Shown here piece by piece: positions 13,599 to 23,020 of a stretch of 48,344 nucleotides of DNA. The translations under genes and the position numbers were made by a program. The notes beneath the pieces were generated by a model. That model searched no databases and was not told the origin of the DNA. It saw only the letters and a program-made list of their open reading frames with translations. This stretch comes from a virus, in IMG/VR virus record IMGVR_UViG_3300033149_002193, positions 1-48,344 of that record; one strand, given 5' to 3'. Each line of letters begins with the position of its first letter. The stretch's first letter is position 1.

Positions 13599-16112
13599 AT
13601 GTTTAAAGAAATGAGGCGTAGGAAGAAAACCTTCATCTCACCGAGGGCAGGTACTGATTGCATTAAGTATGTGATTGTAGGTGAGCAGCCTGGTAGAAGG
13701 GAGATTGTTTTAGGTAAGCCTTTCGTCGGGCCAGCGGGGGAGGAACTTGATGATAGTTTAAGGAATGCAAAACTGGTTAAGAGTGAAGGGTACTTTACAA
13801 ATGTTATTAAAGATCTTGATAAACCCCTTGAGCATTACATAGAGTTTACCCGTAAAGGACCAGTGGTTTATCCTGAGGGGCAGGATTATATTAATCTTCT
13901 GGCGAAGGAACTTAATGCGATTAAACCTGATGTGGTCATTGCTTTGGGTAATGTTGCTCTGTTTGCCCTAACAGATCGTATGGGAATTACTAAGTGGAGA
14001 GGAAGTATTCTTAAATCAACTCTCTGTCCAAGCAAGACAGTAATTCCTACATTCCATCCTGCTACTGTAATCAGACCGAAGAATCAGTATCTTAATAAGC
14101 ACTGTATTCTATTTGATCTGAAGCGGGCAAAGAGTATTATTGAAGGTACTTACGAACCAACGGAACGTAAGCTTATCACTGGCCCTGGTTATTACGATAG
14201 TTTAAACTTTCTTGATGATTGTATGGTATTAGGAAGTAAAGGTCAACCCATCAGTTATGATATTGAGATTAGTAACATGGAGGTTAGTTGTATCTCATTC
14301 TCATATCAGTTAAAAAGTATTTGTATTCCATTCATAGATGGTAATGGTGATTATTTTACAGTTGAACAGGAAGCAGACATATGGAGAAAGATTGCTCAAC
14401 TCCTTGAAGATGAACATATTACTAAAGTCGGCCAGAACTTAACGTTCGACGTACACTTTCTCCTTAGAAAGTTTGGCATCGCCGCTAAAAATCTCCAAGA
14501 TACAATGATCAAGCAACGCATCCTCATGCCTGAGTTTAAGATTGGCCTTGACTTCATTACCTCAGTATGGACTGATCATCCTTATTACAAAGAAGACGGT
14601 AAGTTCTGGCTTGAAAAGGCAAGTCATGGTAGTTGGGTTCGGGGCTGGGAGTACAATGCTATTGACTCAATCATCTGTGATGAAGCCAGTCCTAAACAAG
14701 ATGATGCGTTGGTTAAGCAAGGGAATATGGATACTTATAACCGTTCAAGAAGGATTATTCTTCCCCTTGTATATATGATGGAGCGGGGTATCAAGATTAA
14801 TGTTAAAGCAATGGCGCGTGACTATAAGAAAATGGGAGAAGCGATCAATGAGATGGAACTTGAACTTAACCGTCTCGCAAGTCAACCCCTTAATGCTAAG
14901 TCACCCAAGCAGCTTAAGGATTACTTTTATAAAAAGTGCGGACTTAAACCTTATAAGAAAAAAGGTAAACCTTCTACTGATGAAATGGCTATGAAGCGAA
15001 TTAGTAGGTTAGGTTATCCTGAAGCCGCACAAGTACTTAAAATCCGTGGAGCGACAAAGGAAAGGAGTACATATCTGGATGTTGAAAAGGTTGATAAAGA
15101 TGAGAGGATGCGTTGTTCATATAACCCTGCGGGGACAAGGTTCAGTCGTCTTAGTTCGAGTGTAAGTATTTTTGGAACTGGGAATAACATGCAGAACCAG
15201 CCGCATCATATTCTTAAATACTTTTACGCAGACCCAGGCTACATTGTCTATGAAATTGACTTAAGTCAGGCCGAGAACAGGATCGTTGCTTACGTTGGCC
15301 GCATTGATCCTATGATTGAGGCCTTTGAAACTGGTAAGGATGTTCATTCTTTAACTGGCGCACTTATTAGTGGGAAAACACCTGAGGAAATTAAGTGGGA
15401 GAATGATCATGATATCTTTTGTTCTTTAGGAAGTGGAGATAAAACCTGGAGGATGTGGGGAAAGCGTGGAAATCACGGCTTGAACTACGATCTTGGTTAT
15501 CGACAGTTTGCTTTGTACTATGAAATCCCAGAGTCACAAGGTAAAGTAATTGTTAACCGCTATCATATGGCGTATCCTGGAGTACGTCAGAACTTCCATT
15601 CTTATGTTAAGCAAAACTTAATTAAGAACCGAACCCTTACCAACTTAATGGGAAGGAAAACTCTCTTCCTTGGTGACCTTAAGGATCAGCGCCAAAGAGA
15701 TCAAGTCTTTAAGGAGGCTTATGCTTGTATTCCTCAAGGAACGGTGGGTGATCTTATCAACGAAAGGGGAATGAATTTCGTTTATTACCAGCATGGGTTT
15801 GAGGAACTTGAACTCATAATGCAAGTTCATGACTCAATTAAGTTTCAGATTCCCATAAGTATTGGGTGGAAGAGACATGCTGAAATGCTTATTAGAATCA
15901 AGCAGTCACTTGAGATTCCATTGGTCACTCATTACGGTCGTGAGTTTGTGGTCCCTGCTGACCTTAGCATAGGTTACTGCCTTGATGCTTCGCAGATGAA
16001 GGAGCTTAAGGGTAAGGCATTCAGTGAGAATGTGAGTGAACTTTCTGATAGACTTGAGCAGGTTAGTGAGAATCTTCGGCCAATGAAAGACTTTAAATTT
16101 ATGTGGGAGTAA
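13599..16112 (+). CDS. Uracil-DNA-glycosylase / 3'-5' exonuclease / family A DNA polymerase fusion
   Basis: The 837-residue product is the replicative polymerase. Residues about 20-190 form a uracil-DNA-glycosylase domain (GEQPGRRE near 27, KPFVGPAG, HPATV near 152). Residues about 215-400 are a proofreading exonuclease (YDIEIS near 220, NLTFDVHFL, YNAID). The rest is polymerase A: motif A DLSQAENRI near 554, motif B KRGNHGLNYDLGY near 621, motif C VHDS near 743. All key residues seem present. A UDG domain joined to a phage polymerase I is known from SPO1-like phages, but the role of the pairing is not settled. AAGGAGG, touching palindrome copy 5, sets the start. Confidence 0.93.
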   Translation: MFKEMRRRKKTFISPRAGTDCIKYVIVGEQPGRREIVLGKPFVGPAGEELDDSLRNAKLVKSEGYFTNVIKDLDKPLEHYIEFTRKGPVVYPEGQDYINLLAKELNAIKPDVVIALGNVALFALTDRMGITKWRGSILKSTLCPSKTVIPTFHPATVIRPKNQYLNKHCILFDLKRAKSIIEGTYEPTERKLITGPGYYDSLNFLDDCMVLGSKGQPISYDIEISNMEVSCISFSYQLKSICIPFIDGNGDYFTVEQEADIWRKIAQLLEDEHITKVGQNLTFDVHFLLRKFGIAAKNLQDTMIKQRILMPEFKIGLDFITSVWTDHPYYKEDGKFWLEKASHGSWVRGWEYNAIDSIICDEASPKQDDALVKQGNMDTYNRSRRIILPLVYMMERGIKINVKAMARDYKKMGEAINEMELELNRLASQPLNAKSPKQLKDYFYKKCGLKPYKKKGKPSTDEMAMKRISRLGYPEAAQVLKIRGATKERSTYLDVEKVDKDERMRCSYNPAGTRFSRLSSSVSIFGTGNNMQNQPHHILKYFYADPGYIVYEIDLSQAENRIVAYVGRIDPMIEAFETGKDVHSLTGALISGKTPEEIKWENDHDIFCSLGSGDKTWRMWGKRGNHGLNYDLGYRQFALYYEIPESQGKVIVNRYHMAYPGVRQNFHSYVKQNLIKNRTLTNLMGRKTLFLGDLKDQRQRDQVFKEAYACIPQGTVGDLINERGMNFVYYQHGFEELELIMQVHDSIKFQIPISIGWKRHAEMLIRIKQSLEIPLVTHYGREFVVPADLSIGYCLDASQMKELKGKAFSENVSELSDRLEQVSENLRPMKDFKFMWE

Positions 16113-16133
16113 TGCTGGGCGGAAATGTAAAAA

Positions 16134-16209
16134 GTGTGTGTTTGACAATGTAATATATATTTGTTATGATTGTTTTATAACATAAATTACCAATATAAAT
16201 AACACACAC
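16134..16209. promoter_or_regulatory. 9-bp inverted repeat framing the helicase promoter
   Basis: GTGTGTGTT at 16134-16142 and AACACACAC at 16201-16209 are perfect reverse complements. The left arm overlaps the first base of the -35 box and the right arm lies just before the ribosome binding site of the 16228 gene. It may be an operator or an mRNA stem. Confidence 0.45.
16142..16170 (+). promoter_or_regulatory. Near-consensus sigma-70 promoter for the helicase operon
   Basis: TTGACA (16142-16147), a 17-base spacer and TATGAT (16165-16170) match the bacterial housekeeping consensus almost exactly. It lies in the 115-base gap after the polymerase gene and would drive the 16228, 17198 and 18387 genes. 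Confidence 0.8.
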
Positions 16210-16227
16210 AATAACGGAGAATTAAAG

Positions 16228-17148
16228 ATGATTAGGCTTGCTAAAGGAGTTGAAGCAATGAAAAACATTAAACCATTAGAATGGATTTGGGAACCTTTAA
16301 TACCTCGTAGTAGTGTATCAATACTAGCTTCACGTGGAGGTGTAGGTAAGAGTGGGTTTGCTTTATGGCTTGCAGATAAGTTAGCAGGAAAGGGTAAGAA
16401 TATTCTTTACATTGATGCCGAACGCTGTGGTTATCATATTAAACAACGGTCAGAGGATTGGGCACTTAAGCATTTAGATAAAATAATGTTTACAATCTCT
16501 GACTTGGCTGATGGATCAAGCCAAACAGCCGCGCCAAATACTTTAATTGAGCTATATAACATAATTAAAGAATGCGATCCATCTCCAGATTTAGTTATAT
16601 TAGATTCTCTTACTATTTTTGCTAGAGGATTAGATACTAATAGACGTGATATCATGGCAACATATTTTGAAGAGATGACAAAGATTGCAGTTGAGTGTGA
16701 TACTGGTATTCTTATGCTTGCACATACTAAGAAACGACAGTCTCCTGATGATGCTCTTAATCTTGATTCTGTGGCTGGAAGTGGAGCCATTACAGATTTA
16801 GTTCGATCTGTAATGATTATGGATTTTGATGCTGGAGAGAATGGTAGAATTATTACCCAGCAAAAACTTAACTTAACCGCTAAAGCAAAACCGCTCACAT
16901 TTAAAATAACGGCTACGGGCATTATAGATGTTAGCTTTATGGAAAATCTTTCAAGATCAACTGGAACTAAAGCAGATAACTTTCGTACAATAGCAATAAC
17001 ACTATTAAAAGATGGTTACAGTAAGAAGGAGGTTAGATCATCATTAAAGCTTGAAGGTGCAACACCTGTTGAGTATGGTCGTGCGATAGATTGGGCTAGT
17101 GAAAAATTAAAGATTAAATGGGATAATGATATTAGACAAGATAGCTAA
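16228..17148 (+). CDS. RepA-like RecA-fold replicative helicase ATPase
   Basis: The 306-residue product has Walker A SRGGVGKS (residues 35-42), LYIDAE after the next strand and Walker B LVILDSL (about residues 125-131). A LMLAHTKK segment follows and then GSGAITDLVRSVMIM. This is the AAA_25/RepA type of hexameric DNA helicase or replication ATPase. It likely unwinds DNA ahead of the family A polymerase. The start at 16228 follows AACGGAGAATTAAAG; a second ATG at 16258 is possible. The gene is the first after a strong promoter. Confidence 0.8.
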   Translation: MIRLAKGVEAMKNIKPLEWIWEPLIPRSSVSILASRGGVGKSGFALWLADKLAGKGKNILYIDAERCGYHIKQRSEDWALKHLDKIMFTISDLADGSSQTAAPNTLIELYNIIKECDPSPDLVILDSLTIFARGLDTNRRDIMATYFEEMTKIAVECDTGILMLAHTKKRQSPDDALNLDSVAGSGAITDLVRSVMIMDFDAGENGRIITQQKLNLTAKAKPLTFKITATGIIDVSFMENLSRSTGTKADNFRTIAITLLKDGYSKKEVRSSLKLEGATPVEYGRAIDWASEKLKIKWDNDIRQDS

Positions 17149-17157
17149 GGAAAAGGA

Positions 17158-17184
17158 TGCTACCTTCAAAATTTGAACATAGCA
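17158..17184. repeat. Dispersed palindrome, copy 6
   Basis: TGCTACCTTCA and TGAACATAGCA flank an AAATT centre. It lies between the helicase stop codon and the AAAAGGAGC ribosome binding site of the next gene. Confidence 0.85.
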
Positions 17185-17197
17185 AAAGGAGCAGCCT

Positions 17198-18382
17198 ATG
17201 TCAACACGTAAAGTAAGCGACTGGCTTGAGGGGTTCCTTGAGTACACTGACAACTCAGAACCTCCAGCTACTTTCAGAATGTGGACGGGAATAAGTACAA
17301 TCGCCAGTATGCTTAAGCGTAAGTGCTTAATCCGCTGGGGACCGATCAGGTTTTACCCAAACATATACATCATTCTCGTTTCACCTCCTGGTCAGGCCCG
17401 TAAGGGAACAGCCATGAGTTTTGGGATTGACTTCTTGATTAAGTCAGGTATTAAAATGTGTGCTGATTCAATAACTAAAGAGGCATTAGTTATGAAAATT
17501 GCTGAGGCCACAAGTACTGATATTCAAGATGATGGGACGATGAGCTTTCATAGTTCCTACACTATTGTCTCACCTGAATTAACTTCACTCTTAGGTAATG
17601 GCGATCCTCAAATGATAAGCTGGCTGACCGACTGGTTTGATTGTGGCAAGGGTGATGATGGACTTTGGGAATATGTGACTAAACATCAAGGGGAAGATCG
17701 TATTAATGGTATCTGGATTAACCTTCTCGGTGCAACAACTCCTGACTTAATAGGTAAAATTCCAGACATAATTGGATCAGGACTTAGTTCACGAATCATC
17801 TTCATTTACGAACACCGGCAGGAGAAGATTGTACCTCAACCTTTCTTAAGCAAAGCACAGAAAATATTAAAGGAGGACCTTTATCATGACTTAGAACAGA
17901 TGCAACTGATGCAGGGGGAGTTTAAACTTACTCCTGATTTCTGTGAAGTTTGGAACGAATGGTATGTGGAACAGACAACGAACCCACCTTTTAAGGATAA
18001 GCGTCTTGCTCGCTACTGTACCCGGCGTGGTACTCATGTGATGAAACTTTGCATGGTGAATAGTGCAAGTCGAAGTAATGACATGATAGTTGATGCAGGT
18101 GATCTTAAACGGGCCATAGGTTTTTTAGAGCACATTGAGACAAAGATGCCTTATACTTTTGGGAGTATGGGTGACTCACCAATGGCTAAGACGCTTAATA
18201 ACCTTATGATGGATATAGGTATGGCAGGTGAGATTACTCAATCTGAACTGTTGCAACGGCACTATTATGATATAGGTAATGCTCGCATTTTTGACGACAT
18301 GCTTTCCATTCTTGAGAAGCAAGGGTTCTGTAAGATTAGTCAGAGGAAAGGTGTTACTACAATCAAACACTCGAAGAGGTAA
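17198..18382 (+). CDS. DUF3987-like replication ATPase candidate
   Basis: The 394-residue product begins with a helical region, then WGPIRFYPNIYIILVSPPGQARKGT, where SPPGQARKGT resembles the modified P-loop of DUF3987-type phage ATPases. A segment TIVSPELTSLL could carry the second ATPase motif, and GIWINLLGATTP fits sensor-type residues. The C-terminal part looks like a winged-helix DNA-binding region. It lies next to the RepA-like ATPase and probably assists replication initiation or priming. No separate primase catalytic motif was seen. Confidence 0.6.
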   Translation: MSTRKVSDWLEGFLEYTDNSEPPATFRMWTGISTIASMLKRKCLIRWGPIRFYPNIYIILVSPPGQARKGTAMSFGIDFLIKSGIKMCADSITKEALVMKIAEATSTDIQDDGTMSFHSSYTIVSPELTSLLGNGDPQMISWLTDWFDCGKGDDGLWEYVTKHQGEDRINGIWINLLGATTPDLIGKIPDIIGSGLSSRIIFIYEHRQEKIVPQPFLSKAQKILKEDLYHDLEQMQLMQGEFKLTPDFCEVWNEWYVEQTTNPPFKDKRLARYCTRRGTHVMKLCMVNSASRSNDMIVDAGDLKRAIGFLEHIETKMPYTFGSMGDSPMAKTLNNLMMDIGMAGEITQSELLQRHYYDIGNARIFDDMLSILEKQGFCKISQRKGVTTIKHSKR

Positions 18383-18386
18383 GATT

Positions 18387-18713
18387 ATGGAAGAAGAACT
18401 TAAACGTTTTACTAATTTACTCCATGCTTTTTTATGCCGGAAGAAGCATCCCGATGCTACACCTGACGAACTTGATAACCACTACCCTGGCATGTGTTAT
18501 TTTGATGTAGAGAATAATCGCACTGACAGGTGGGAACTTGAAGATCATAAGTTTTGGCTTGCTCGAGCAGGTGAGATTATGAAGGATCTGGAATGCTCTG
18601 ATGTTGAGAAAGCATCTAAGAAGTTTAAAGAGTTAGTCCACTATATTAGAAAGATAAATGAACTAACTCCTGAATCAGGAAAGGCGATGGAAATATTAAT
18701 GGATATAGTTTAA
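18387..18713 (+). CDS. Hypothetical protein (108 aa), last gene of the plus-strand unit
   Basis: I place the start at 18387 after AAGAGGTAAGATT; the frame upstream of it overlaps the previous gene. The 108-residue product is acidic and helical with no family I recognise. Its TAA at 18711-18713 overlaps the TAA of the convergent minus-strand gene by two bases. Confidence 0.65.
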   Translation: MEEELKRFTNLLHAFLCRKKHPDATPDELDNHYPGMCYFDVENNRTDRWELEDHKFWLARAGEIMKDLECSDVEKASKKFKELVHYIRKINELTPESGKAMEILMDIV

Positions 18714-21700
18714 CGGCTAGGTCTCGATGGTCTTCTTTTCCGTCGAGATCTTTTTTCTTCAGGACGATATCTACCTATTAACATACCATAGATATCCTCA
18801 CCTCTCTTACCTGCCTTAATCATTTTATAAACCTGATTAGCCATAGGAACACCTCCTACCATAACAACTAATTCAAGAATATTTTTCTTAAAAGGATCAT
18901 CAGTTAACTGTTTACTAATTTCATTTACTACTTCAGCAGTTGGGCCAAGCATAGTTGAGCCATACCTCATACCACCGATTACTGGGATTGGTTCAAGAAG
19001 CTCTTTAGTAACATCAAGACCTATTCTAAAAGGATCTTTATCTTCTTTAATACCTTTATACAACGCCCTTGCTGGAGTAGGGAATGGTGAAGTAGTTCCC
19101 AAGCCATCTTCAAAAATTGATGTTATTAATGAAGTAGCTAATATATACTTAAATGTTCGAGTAAATGCTTCTTTATTAGTTAAGTTTCTATTTCTAATTC
19201 CAAGTACGTCCTTAGTAAATAAATTCCAATCATTAATAACAAAGGTCTGAAATAGAGTAAGAGCCTTACCTAAAAGACTTCCTTGAATAGGGGCAATATC
19301 AACTACAGAACTTGAAGCATTTACTTTAACTGTAATATCATCAGCATACTGTCGGAGTTTTTCACCACTAAGTTTTAATTTAGTTTTACCGTGATGGTGA
19401 GCAGCTTCCCAAGTAATCTGTCTGGCTATAGGGTCAAGAAACACTGTTGTTTCAAGAACTTTTTTACCTATATCCGTCTTAACCTTTTCAAGACTACCTA
19501 AGGCTTTACCGACTTTACCTAATTTAGTTAACTTACCATGACCCCCATAACTTCCTAAAGCAAGTGAGTCATAAATATCACTAATTGCAACCTCCATTGA
19601 GTTGCTTTCTATTACATGCGAAAGTTTTCTTGCATTAGATTTTCCAAATAAAACTTTCTTAATCCCAATTCCAGCACTTTTAAGTGGGACATATATAGGA
19701 AGATTTCTAGCTACTGCTAACTGAACTATACCAGTTCTAATATTGCCCGCTAAAATAGAAAGTGCTAAATTACTATTAACCTTTTTTACAATCTTTTTTA
19801 TTAATGCTGGTTGTGGGTGCTCTTCTAAACCAGCAAGTCTATTACTCCATTTACGAAAGAACTCAGCGGCATTAGGTTTATAATCCTTAAGTGATCCAAA
19901 TTTACCTGTTTTTGGATCTTTAATTGGGCGTAGAAATTCAGCAATAGTAGCTATAACGGGAGACATATGAATATGACGTAAACTAGAGTTAATATAGTGA
20001 GAATAAATATCAACTGGATTAAGTTCAACAAAACCTTTATATCCTGTACGACGTTTACCAAAGCGAAAACCTGTCATAGATGCCTGAGGCTTATGTTTTT
20101 CATTAATAATAAATGCTTTATCATTTATTATATTAGGCTGGAGACCTAATTCCTCAAGTATTCCATTTTGTCTAAAGAATGTAAGATAATTTTTGGTCTT
20201 TGTATATGGTCGTTGACCTATAGAAAGACGAGTATGATTACCTCTATTATAATGATTAGCAAATTTTTCCTCAAGTCTTGCTTTTGCTCTTAACTGTTTT
20301 TTATTAAGTGTGGGTATTTTAGTAATACCACCACCCTTAAGAATTTCAGGACCATGTTTTTCTGTATTAATCCACTCAATTCCAACCTCTTCCCATTCTT
20401 TACGTGAAAGATCTTTTTTAAGTTCACGTATAAAAGTCTGTTCAGCTTTAAGTTCTTTTACGTAACTGTGATTAGCCTCCCTTGCTTTATAATAAATCTC
20501 TTTAGCAAGACCTCCCATTCTTTCAACCTGATAAATGGTTCCAGTATAAGATCCCTTAAAAATCCCATCAGGAATTTCATAGATATCTTTAAGTCCACGA
20601 AGAATTTTCTTTGTTATTGGAGGTTTATAATATTTCTTACCATTAACAATGATCTTTCTCTGCTTAATAATTTCAGAGCCTTCTGCGAAAAGGAGTTGTT
20701 TGGGATTATTCTTAATCTCATCAGGAGATTCTCCAAACTTCTTTGCCGCTTCTGCTGCAACCCGAGGATCAATTCCCATCTCAACCATCGTATCGAAAAC
20801 TTTCCTACCACCCTGTTTAAGCTTAGCTTGAACTCGTTCAACTGCAGCAAACTTTTCCGGACCTAATACTTCACGACTGAATGATCCTCTTTCCTCTTTA
20901 AGAACAGAGAACAAATCCTCCACCAAACCCGGATCACGAAAGTCCATTTCAGGAGTAAGTTCTGTCGGCTCAAAAGCGTCATAGATGTCTTCGCCTGATG
21001 GGGTTTCAAACTCGTCGTCATAGTAATCCTTGATGGAACTTTCATCAACACTCTTAGCATCCTCCTTACGAAGTTCCTTACGGATCTCACCAAGTTCGAA
21101 TTCCTTCTTGTTAATGAAGTCTTCATACTCAAACTGATCCCTAAAATTCTCAGGCTTCGCAGCTTGGTACTCCTTAAGAAGTGCTGCTTCCTGCTGTCTT
21201 AAAGCATCCATATTAACAGGAGATTTACCTTCTACAGGAGCCTCATCTTTAAGTAGTGCAAGGATATTATCAGCAGCAGTATCAACGCTACGTTCAATTT
21301 TTGAAGGGAGCATTTCAGGCTCAACTGATTTAATTTCTGGTTCAAGTTCGGGTGTAACTTTAGGTTTAATAATATCTTTTCCAACAAGATCAACAGGTTT
21401 GCTATCATCAATTTTTGAAGGTAGCATGTCAGGTTCAGCTTTAAGTATAGGCTCTTCAATAACAGGTTTAGCCTCAGCCTTAACTTTCTCCTCTTTAATC
21501 TTATTAAGAGTTTCAAGCAAACTAGACTCAACTTGCTCACCAACTCTCTTACCTGCCTCAACATTAATGGGATCAGTAAGTTTTGCTTTAGCATTCATCT
21601 CAACTTCAGCTTCCTTAACTGCTTCCATTATCAAATCCTTCTCTGGAGTGGTAAGGTCTTCAGCCTTTGTTATTTCACCCTTAAGTTTACGTTTTGCTCT

Positions 21701-22240
21701 GCGGGTAAGAATTCCTGATTTCGCAAGCTTAACTGTCCCACTATGGAGACCTGCAAGAGTGACAAGTTCACCTGTAAGTCCGAGAAGATAAGCCATCTTA
21801 GGATGAGTTTTCTCTAATTCTTGAGTAGCCATAGTTGTAGGAATAAGGGCAGTCTCAAATCCCTTACCTATAAACTCCATAGTACGCTTGCCAAGCTCAG
21901 TTCTTGGTTGATAAGGAATAGCGGCTCCTGCAACTGCTTCAGCTCTCTGTTTAGCCTCTTCAGCACTCCCACCAAGAGCAAGAGTTCCTACTCCAGCAGC
22001 AGCAGAGAAGGGATAAGCAAGCATACCTGCACCTAAACCTACTGCTGCTTCACCTACTGCTACTGGATACTTAGCAACTTCCCATGCTTTTTTTAATGGG
22101 TCTGTTGGCTTGACCTGTTCAGGATATTCAATGTCAGGACTCACTTGCTTATCAAGCATTCCTTCACCAATAAGATCAAGCGGCCCCTGAGTTGTTGAAC
22201 TACCTGAGATCATGCCTTGTTTGACAAGATCAATCGGCAT
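18710..22240 (-). CDS. Large internal virion protein candidate (1176 aa)
   Basis: The last gene of the minus-strand unit starts at an ATG overlapping the previous stop, after AGGAGCAAC. Residues about 50-90 and 120-160 hold small-residue-rich hydrophobic helices (AVGEAAVGLGAGMLAY and similar). A charged, repetitive spacer follows (about 215-330), and a long C-terminal domain contains LALSILAGNIRTG and LVVMVGGVPMANQVY. It ends in a very basic tail (EEKRSRRKRRPSRPSR). Size and position as last of the internal virion genes fit podovirus ejection proteins. Two palindrome copies are read in frame in the spacer (MLPSKIERS and MLPSKIDDS). Confidence 0.7.
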   Translation of the reverse strand: MPIDLVKQGMISGSSTTQGPLDLIGEGMLDKQVSPDIEYPEQVKPTDPLKKAWEVAKYPVAVGEAAVGLGAGMLAYPFSAAAGVGTLALGGSAEEAKQRAEAVAGAAIPYQPRTELGKRTMEFIGKGFETALIPTTMATQELEKTHPKMAYLLGLTGELVTLAGLHSGTVKLAKSGILTRRAKRKLKGEITKAEDLTTPEKDLIMEAVKEAEVEMNAKAKLTDPINVEAGKRVGEQVESSLLETLNKIKEEKVKAEAKPVIEEPILKAEPDMLPSKIDDSKPVDLVGKDIIKPKVTPELEPEIKSVEPEMLPSKIERSVDTAADNILALLKDEAPVEGKSPVNMDALRQQEAALLKEYQAAKPENFRDQFEYEDFINKKEFELGEIRKELRKEDAKSVDESSIKDYYDDEFETPSGEDIYDAFEPTELTPEMDFRDPGLVEDLFSVLKEERGSFSREVLGPEKFAAVERVQAKLKQGGRKVFDTMVEMGIDPRVAAEAAKKFGESPDEIKNNPKQLLFAEGSEIIKQRKIIVNGKKYYKPPITKKILRGLKDIYEIPDGIFKGSYTGTIYQVERMGGLAKEIYYKAREANHSYVKELKAEQTFIRELKKDLSRKEWEEVGIEWINTEKHGPEILKGGGITKIPTLNKKQLRAKARLEEKFANHYNRGNHTRLSIGQRPYTKTKNYLTFFRQNGILEELGLQPNIINDKAFIINEKHKPQASMTGFRFGKRRTGYKGFVELNPVDIYSHYINSSLRHIHMSPVIATIAEFLRPIKDPKTGKFGSLKDYKPNAAEFFRKWSNRLAGLEEHPQPALIKKIVKKVNSNLALSILAGNIRTGIVQLAVARNLPIYVPLKSAGIGIKKVLFGKSNARKLSHVIESNSMEVAISDIYDSLALGSYGGHGKLTKLGKVGKALGSLEKVKTDIGKKVLETTVFLDPIARQITWEAAHHHGKTKLKLSGEKLRQYADDITVKVNASSSVVDIAPIQGSLLGKALTLFQTFVINDWNLFTKDVLGIRNRNLTNKEAFTRTFKYILATSLITSIFEDGLGTTSPFPTPARALYKGIKEDKDPFRIGLDVTKELLEPIPVIGGMRYGSTMLGPTAEVVNEISKQLTDDPFKKNILELVVMVGGVPMANQVYKMIKAGKRGEDIYGMLIGRYRPEEKRSRRKRRPSRPSR
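18722..18756 (+). terminator. Intrinsic terminator of the plus-strand unit inside a minus-strand gene
   Basis: TCTCGATGG (18722-18730) pairs with CCGTCGAGA (18740-18748), with one T-G wobble, followed by TCTTTTTT. It acts on plus-strand transcripts only. On the other strand the same bases encode the Arg/Lys-rich C-terminus of the 1176-residue protein. Confidence 0.8.
21287..21312. repeat. Dispersed palindrome, copy 7 (coding)
   Basis: CGCTACGTTCA and TGAAGGGAGCA flank the reverse-oriented T-rich centre. It is read in frame on the minus strand as MLPSKIERS within the spacer of the 1176-residue protein. Confidence 0.8.
21399..21426. repeat. Dispersed palindrome, copy 8 (coding)
   Basis: TTGCTATCATCA and TGAAGGTAGCA flank a T-rich centre. 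On the minus strand it reads MLPSKIDDS, a second copy within the same protein about 37 residues before copy 7. Confidence 0.8.
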
Positions 22241-22994
22241 TAGTTGCTCCTATCCGTTTAAGGATTTCATCTACAGACATATTATTTATTTCAGCAGTAT
22301 GGATAATGTCCTTGGAAGTAATTTGTTTTCCTTTAATCTTAGGAAGCATGACCCTCTGCCCTTCCATATTAGTACCATAAATAGCGCCTGGAACTTCCTT
22401 TCGGATATACACATAAGGATTATTAGCATATTTATTAACTAAATCCATATGCCCTTTAATCCCAGGATCATTAAGGTTACTCTTCACAAGATCCTCAGAT
22501 TTGGCAACTGTTCCCGAAATCCTTGAACGCTCAAGTTCAGTAAGTTCTCGAGCAGGTTTTTGGTAAGGAGTATAACCTTCAGGTATAGGCTCTCCTCTTC
22601 GATGCTCAACTACGTCACCAGTAGGCCCTTGAATATATCCAAATTGTTTGCCTGGTTGAACTCCTAAAAGTGAACGAGCTCCGATATCCAGTTGACTAGG
22701 GTCAGTTATCTGCTCCTGCTCAAGACGATCAAGGAGTTCTGATTTTCTATCCATCTCCCCTATCTCTCGCCCAAGTTTAAGCGTTGATAAATGATCCCTC
22801 TTATTCATCGCTTCATTACGTAAAGCACTTAACTGATACTTTTGCATATCAAGTGCCATACGCATCTGGGACATACTATGCTTACGAATAGCATTTTCTT
22901 GCTGTTGAGATAGTTGTCTATCTCTAAAGCGTTCACCAAGAACTTGAGTTACCATACTATTACGTAATTGACTTTGAGTATTACTCTGTCCCAT
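22230..22994 (-). CDS. Internal virion protein part, probably made by -1 frameshift (254 aa from first ATG)
   Basis: From the first ATG at 22994 the product has 254 residues, with a long glutamine-rich coiled coil (about residues 1-85) and a mixed C-terminal part. That ATG has no good ribosome binding site. The frame is open upstream past the stop of the 23057 gene and reads VGPAGLTAGDYAGLDPEDIKFLMGQ across the gap, which looks like true protein sequence. A slippery heptamer and stem-loop at 23021-23069 would join the two genes. It probably works as a virion or ejection protein, given its neighbours. Confidence 0.7.
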   Translation of the reverse strand: MGQSNTQSQLRNSMVTQVLGERFRDRQLSQQQENAIRKHSMSQMRMALDMQKYQLSALRNEAMNKRDHLSTLKLGREIGEMDRKSELLDRLEQEQITDPSQLDIGARSLLGVQPGKQFGYIQGPTGDVVEHRRGEPIPEGYTPYQKPARELTELERSRISGTVAKSEDLVKSNLNDPGIKGHMDLVNKYANNPYVYIRKEVPGAIYGTNMEGQRVMLPKIKGKQITSKDIIHTAEINNMSVDEILKRIGATNAD

Positions 22995-23020
22995 AAGGAA
23001 CTTAATATCTTCCGGATCAA

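Noticed and set aside
20468-20866. 132-codon plus-strand frame inside the 18710-22240 gene
   Set aside because: It is antisense to a long, coherent coding sequence and has no ribosome binding site or family resemblance.
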